Assembly (NCBI GenBank): GCA_040772685.1
Contig: JAXGXQ010000009.1
Coordinates: 1 to 18,145 of the forward strand
From: JAXGXQ01 sp040772685
Lineage (GTDB): Bacteria; Bacillota; Clostridia; Saccharofermentanales; UBA5734
Length of the DNA: 18,145 nucleotides
Reading direction: 5' to 3'
Below the pieces are notes generated by a model. It was not told the DNA's origin, ran no database searches, and saw only the letters and a program-made list of their open reading frames with translations. Shown one piece after another: positions 14,928-18,145 of the stretch. How positions within the stretch are numbered: position 1 is the stretch's first letter; each line of letters opens with the position of its first letter. The translations under genes and the position numbers were made by a program.

Positions 14928-15788
14928 TCAGGGCGCAAGTGGAGCGACGTCCGCTACAGCCTGATCAGGATCAATTATAAAGCCATCGATTTCAGCCTCA
15001 ACCTGCGCTCTTTCGTCAGGGTGGATCCAGGCATGCAGTGAACTGTACAACCAAACCACCCGTGACTTCCCGCCTGATAACTGCGTGAAAAGACTGGCAC
15101 TGGAAGGCGCTGCGGTTTCATCGCTGCGGGACTGAATGATTAAGGTCGGAGCTTTTACTCTGCTCAGCTTTTTGCGGGTCTGGCTGATCATCCGCCAGAG
15201 CGCCAGTCCCGGCCGGACAACCGCGAAAGGATTAAGCAGCGGTTTTTCCAACCCAAAACCGAGCCGGTAAGCAGCTGTAATCGAGTCATCCTCCTTTGGC
15301 GGGGTGAGGTAGAGTCTGAGCGAGGTACGGATAATGTTTACATGAAAACGCAGTCGCAGCGGTGTACCCATTAGAATAATGCCATTGACAGGGTTTTCCG
15401 GGTGTTCAGCAGTGTAGTCCAGCGCCAACAGGCCGCCCAGCGAATGGCCAAGCAGGATAACACGGCTATAACCGTTGCGCAAACGATCAATTTCTGCGTG
15501 CACGTGGCTGATCCAGTCACGTTCACTGGTGTTGGTAAAAGCCTGGGCATCTCCGCCATGTCCGGGCAACAGCAGCGCGGCACTGGCGTAACCCAGCTCA
15601 TGCAAACGCCGGGCGGGTTCTCGAAAAACGTCCGGACTGCCTAGAAAACCGTGGATAAAAATCACAATCGTATTTGCAGCTGACGGCCAGCTGAATGGCT
15701 CGTTTGGAGGGGCCGCGTTAAGAATTGCTGCTCCTTCGGGAGAAGATTTTTTATCAACCAGAATCGGCTCGCGTTTCTTTCTGACCAT
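14928..15788 (-). CDS. Alpha/beta-hydrolase (carboxylesterase / monoacylglycerol lipase type)
   Basis: A 286-residue serine hydrolase. IVIFIHGFLGSPDVF (41-55) supplies the oxyanion region, LLPGHGGD follows, and GHSLGG holds the nucleophile Ser116. The acid is most likely Asp223 (IIQSRSDE) and the base His252 (SSLHAWIHPDE). A lid-like segment lies between about 145 and 205. The family hydrolyses short-chain or monoacyl esters; the substrate here is unknown. No signal peptide is seen, only a basic start (MVRKKREP). I use the ATG at 15788; the frame stays open upstream to 16082, but that part runs into the divergent phospholipase gene and resembles no protein. There is no good ribosome site, and a TATAAT ends only 6 nt before the ATG, which suggests leaderless translation. 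The pgi start lies 88 nt beyond its stop. Confidence 0.88.
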   Translation of the reverse strand: MVRKKREPILVDKKSSPEGAAILNAAPPNEPFSWPSAANTIVIFIHGFLGSPDVFREPARRLHELGYASAALLLPGHGGDAQAFTNTSERDWISHVHAEIDRLRNGYSRVILLGHSLGGLLALDYTAEHPENPVNGIILMGTPLRLRFHVNIIRTSLRLYLTPPKEDDSITAAYRLGFGLEKPLLNPFAVVRPGLALWRMISQTRKKLSRVKAPTLIIQSRSDETAAPSSASLFTQLSGGKSRVVWLYSSLHAWIHPDERAQVEAEIDGFIIDPDQAVADVAPLAP

Positions 15789-15794
15789 ACCTTG

Positions 15795-15800
15795 ATTATA
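15795..15800 (-). promoter_or_regulatory. Candidate -10 box of the alpha/beta-hydrolase gene
   Basis: A perfect TATAAT on the minus strand ends 6 nt upstream of the ATG at 15788, so transcription would begin at or next to the start codon. No good -35 is visible at 16-18 nt. With only AAGG immediately before the ATG, this fits a leaderless message but is not proof. Confidence 0.4.
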
Positions 15801-15859
15801 ACCGTTACAGCTTGGCGGGTATACTGGAAACAGCCGTTTCGTGTTAGTATTTAGGTAAG

Positions 15860-15865
15860 TATAAT
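15860..15865 (+). promoter_or_regulatory. Candidate -10 box of the patatin-like gene
   Basis: A perfect TATAAT on the plus strand lies 63 nt before the phospholipase ATG. The hexamer 17 nt upstream (TTTCGT) is a poor -35. The 140-nt divergent gap (15789-15928) therefore holds a -10-like box for each strand. Confidence 0.4.
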
Positions 15866-15928
15866 TCTGGAAAATGAGTTCGCTGCAACGTTTGCATTGC
15901 TGGTTATCTCTTCGAGGTGGCAAGATAT

Positions 15929-16873
15929 ATGGCTGACAAACAAAGACAAGATTCAACTGAGGGTTCCAAAGGAAAACCGGATACGACAGGACAGTTATTT
16001 GGTCCGCTGGCTCCAGGCTTCGGGTTGTCGCTGGGAGGCGGCGGGGTACGCGGCGGCTACCAGATAGGCGTCTGGGAAGCAATGCGTGAATTCAGCATCC
16101 CGATCACAGGCGTAGTTGGTTCTTCTATCGGTTCAATCAATGCCGCAGCCATTGCACTTGATGATTATGAGACTGCCCGTCGGGTCTGGCAGGAAGTCAA
16201 CCTGACCGACATCATCAAAGTTACCCGTCCTCTGCCGGTGCCGCAAGATCTGCTCTCCTGGCGCAATATTCCGGCATTGACAAAAATGATCCGGGAAGAC
16301 CATGGCCTCGATACCGAGCCTTTACGGAACTTGCTTGACGAATATATCGATGAGCACAAGCTGCGAGAACGCGGCTGCCCTTACGGGGTTTCAATTTTCT
16401 CCCTGACGGAGCGCAAACCAATGCCGCTGTTCATTGACGAAATACCCGAAGGCCAGTTGACTGATTACATACTCGCCAGTTGTGCGCTGCCCTTCTTTAA
16501 AGCAACCCGCATAGATGGCAACCGCCTGCTGGACGGCGGTTTCAGCGACAACCTGCCTACCAGCATGCTCACTGAACGCGGCTGGAAAAAAGTAATTGAA
16601 GTTGAAATTCACGGGCTTGGCCGCAGGGTTCCTGTACAGGAAACAGACGTGGAAATTATTCGCATTGAAGCGGATAACAATTTGTTTGGGCCTTTCAATT
16701 TAGACAAGGCAGCCCGTGATGCCCGAATTAAAATGGGCTACACTGACGCGGTCAGCGCCTTCAAAAAACACGGTCTGATCGCTGCCGGTGTTATTCCCGC
16801 TCATCCCCTATACGACAGTTCATCAGGCGACAAAGTTTCGGCCAGCACGGGTGACGCTCCCGATAAGTCGTAA
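15929..16873 (+). CDS. Patatin-like phospholipase / acyl hydrolase
   Basis: The only plus-strand gene in the window. Patatin-family enzymes use a Ser-Asp dyad to release fatty acids from phospholipids or other acyl esters. The oxyanion-hole loop GGGGVRGG (36-43), the nucleophile elbow GSSIG with Ser66 (64-68), and the DGG with Asp202 are all present, so the enzyme should be active. The length is 314 residues. I start at the ATG at 15929, with GAGG 11 nt upstream; a GTG at 15917 would add four residues but lies inside that ribosome site. The N-terminal 25 residues are polar with no signal peptide or membrane segment, as in small cytoplasmic RssA/YlbK-type patatins. It is divergent from an alpha/beta-hydrolase gene, and its last 73 bp overlap the convergent radical SAM gene. 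Confidence 0.94.
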   Translation: MADKQRQDSTEGSKGKPDTTGQLFGPLAPGFGLSLGGGGVRGGYQIGVWEAMREFSIPITGVVGSSIGSINAAAIALDDYETARRVWQEVNLTDIIKVTRPLPVPQDLLSWRNIPALTKMIREDHGLDTEPLRNLLDEYIDEHKLRERGCPYGVSIFSLTERKPMPLFIDEIPEGQLTDYILASCALPFFKATRIDGNRLLDGGFSDNLPTSMLTERGWKKVIEVEIHGLGRRVPVQETDVEIIRIEADNNLFGPFNLDKAARDARIKMGYTDAVSAFKKHGLIAAGVIPAHPLYDSSSGDKVSASTGDAPDKS

Positions 16874-18145
16874 ATCGCCCATTCCGGTTCACCCTGCGGT
16901 TCTCCAGTGCTTAATAAGCTTGCGAGCGAAAACGGGTACGCTTCCACTCTGATTCTGGAGCCCGGCAAACGATTGCGACGTAAAAGCGCGATAATTTTTC
17001 TCTGCTCCTCATCAGCGGTTGCTTCCAACGCATCCAAATGCCGGGGAGCATCTTTGCGGCCGCTGGCATAATGATCTGCCCGCAGCAGTCCGGCAACAGT
17101 TTCCCGTGCAGCCGGCTCCAGCTTGTCACTCGCTAACTGGCGCAACATTGAGGCACGCTGATCGATTGAGAAGGATTGCATTTTTTTGCCCGAGTCGACA
17201 ATCTGAGCAGACAAAGCCCGGAAAAATTCAAACGGTGAAGCGAATTGCGGCACCAGCCAATTCAGAGTTCTGCTGAAAAATTGGCTGTTGGCGAACATTT
17301 CCAAGACTTCCTCCACTGCATGTAAAAGACTCAAAGATTCTGCCGTCAGTGTGTTACTGGCCAGTACTTCATAAGGCGGGAATGGCTGATAACGATAGCC
17401 GCAGCTTGCGATTTCCTTAAGGATCGGTGTCCCCGGCAGTAATTTGAGAAAACCAAGCTGCAGCTGATCCGGCTGCAGCTGGTAAAGCACATTGAAACTA
17501 TCGATCACGTCTGCAAGAGTTTCGCCCGGCAGACCGGCGATCAGATCGAGATGCAGATGCTGGCGCCGGCTGGCGCGTAAAGTCTTGAAGTTAGCATAAA
17601 GGCGCGGCAAATCGCACGCTCTTTTGATTTGTTTCAGCGTGGCCGGTTTCACCGACTGGACGCCAATCTCGAACTGAAAAAGCCCTACAGGCGCCTCTGC
17701 CAGCAGTTCCAGATCAACTGGCTCCAATAAATCTCCGGCCAGTTCAAAGTGAAAACAAGTGCGGAAACCCTGGTTCAAACGGCGGTTGATCAGGTGGGTC
17801 CAAATTGCCCGGGCGCGGGCAGGATTGCAGTTAAAGGTGCGGTCGACAAACTTAACCAGCTTGACGTCAGCCTCGATGAAACGGTCCAGATGGGCCAGGG
17901 TCTGGTCGAGCGGCCGGAAGCGGAGATCGCGATCAATCGCCGAGAGGCAGTATGTACAGTTGAAAGGGCAGCCGCGGCTTGATTCGTAGTAAAGCAGCCG
18001 TTCTGACATTTCTGATAAATCTGTTTCGTAGGGAAAAGGCAGCGAAGCCAGCTCGATTGGCTCAGTTGCCGGTGAGTTCAGGAGTGAACAATCGCTTATG
18101 CGACAGGTCAAACCGGGTACGCCGGAAAAATCAAGCGCATCATTT
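16801..18145 (-). CDS. Radical SAM protein (DUF4080-like), N-terminal part outside the window
   Basis: The reading frame is open to the right edge, so the start lies beyond the window; 447 residues are seen. The cluster motif C-x3-C-x2-C is in SSRGCPFNCTYC, followed by radical SAM barrel features (KFVDRTFNCNPARA, FHFELAGDLL, FEIGVQS, LDLIAGLPGET, LGFLKLLPGTP). The C-terminal half resembles DUF4080, found in cobalamin-binding-type radical SAM proteins of anaerobic Bacillota. The missing N-terminus is then expected to be a B12-binding domain. The reaction is unknown. An in-frame TTG at 18109-18111 is not a credible start, because the frame continues upstream with protein-like sequence (ALDFSGVPGLTCR). 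Its 3-prime end overlaps the patatin gene by 73 bp, tail to tail. Confidence 0.85.
   Translation of the reverse strand, partial: NDALDFSGVPGLTCRISDCSLLNSPATEPIELASLPFPYETDLSEMSERLLYYESSRGCPFNCTYCLSAIDRDLRFRPLDQTLAHLDRFIEADVKLVKFVDRTFNCNPARARAIWTHLINRRLNQGFRTCFHFELAGDLLEPVDLELLAEAPVGLFQFEIGVQSVKPATLKQIKRACDLPRLYANFKTLRASRRQHLHLDLIAGLPGETLADVIDSFNVLYQLQPDQLQLGFLKLLPGTPILKEIASCGYRYQPFPPYEVLASNTLTAESLSLLHAVEEVLEMFANSQFFSRTLNWLVPQFASPFEFFRALSAQIVDSGKKMQSFSIDQRASMLRQLASDKLEPAARETVAGLLRADHYASGRKDAPRHLDALEATADEEQRKIIALLRRNRLPGSRIRVEAYPFSLASLLSTGEPQGEPEWAIYDLSGASPVLAETLSPDELSYRG

Noticed and set aside
14840..14938. 33-residue N-terminal extension of glucose-6-phosphate isomerase
   Set aside because: It contains the AGGAGG site for the ATG at 14839 and has no family similarity.
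15789..16082. 98-residue N-terminal extension of the alpha/beta-hydrolase
   Set aside because: It runs through the divergent promoter region into the start of the patatin gene and looks like translated noncoding and antisense sequence.
1..18145. CRISPR array, tRNA or rRNA, transposon, prophage or defence system
   Set aside because: I found no regularly spaced repeats, tRNA-like cloverleaf, transposase or integrase gene, or recognisable defence gene; apart from the short repeats listed, the window is ordinary chromosomal sequence.

Overview
The window looks like a chromosomal segment of an anaerobic Bacillota (Clostridia-like, possibly Negativicutes-like) bacterium with roughly balanced GC content. 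This rests on four things: a valine T-box leader in front of valS, strong AGGAGG-type ribosome binding sites, an oxygen-sensitive class III ribonucleotide reductase (nrdD-nrdG), and the paired radical SAM / DUF2344 genes next to an RNase E/G gene, an arrangement typical of Bacillota. I could run no database search, so the lineage is inferred.

Layout, left to right. All genes are on the minus strand except one. (1) 59-994 fba, class II fructose-bisphosphate aldolase, with its own promoter at 1126-1154 lying inside a duplicated sequence block. (2) 1220-3871 valS, preceded by a complete T-box attenuator (about 3940-4163, Val specifier GUC) and a sigma-A-type promoter (4170-4198). (3) 4249-6390, a 713-residue protein of the sialate O-acetylesterase fold whose catalytic Ser and Asp appear to be lost and which carries three 14-residue tandem repeats. 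It has its own promoter at 6450-6478. (4) 6492-9415 nrdD-nrdG, almost abutting, with an inverted repeat in the nrdD upstream region. (5) 9639-14839, a tightly packed run transcribed pgi, radical SAM protein (TIGR03960-like), DUF2344 protein (TIGR03936-like), and a short RNase E/G. Gaps or overlaps are 11 nt, about 23 nt overlap, and a 1-nt TGATG overlap. (6) 14928-15788, an alpha/beta hydrolase, divergent from (7) 15929-16873 (+), a patatin-like phospholipase. (8) 16801-18145, a radical SAM protein (DUF4080-like) that runs off the right edge and overlaps the patatin gene tail to tail by 73 bp.

Most of the content is housekeeping: glycolysis (fba, pgi), tRNA charging, anaerobic deoxynucleotide synthesis and RNA processing. 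I see no tRNA or rRNA gene, CRISPR array, transposase, prophage or integrase, and no clear new multi-gene system. The parts most worth a second look are the apparently inactive esterase-fold protein with its minisatellite, the repeat-expanded loop in the DUF2344 gene, and the shortened RNase E/G translationally coupled to it. The repeat-embedded fba promoter and the possibly leaderless hydrolase are weaker leads.
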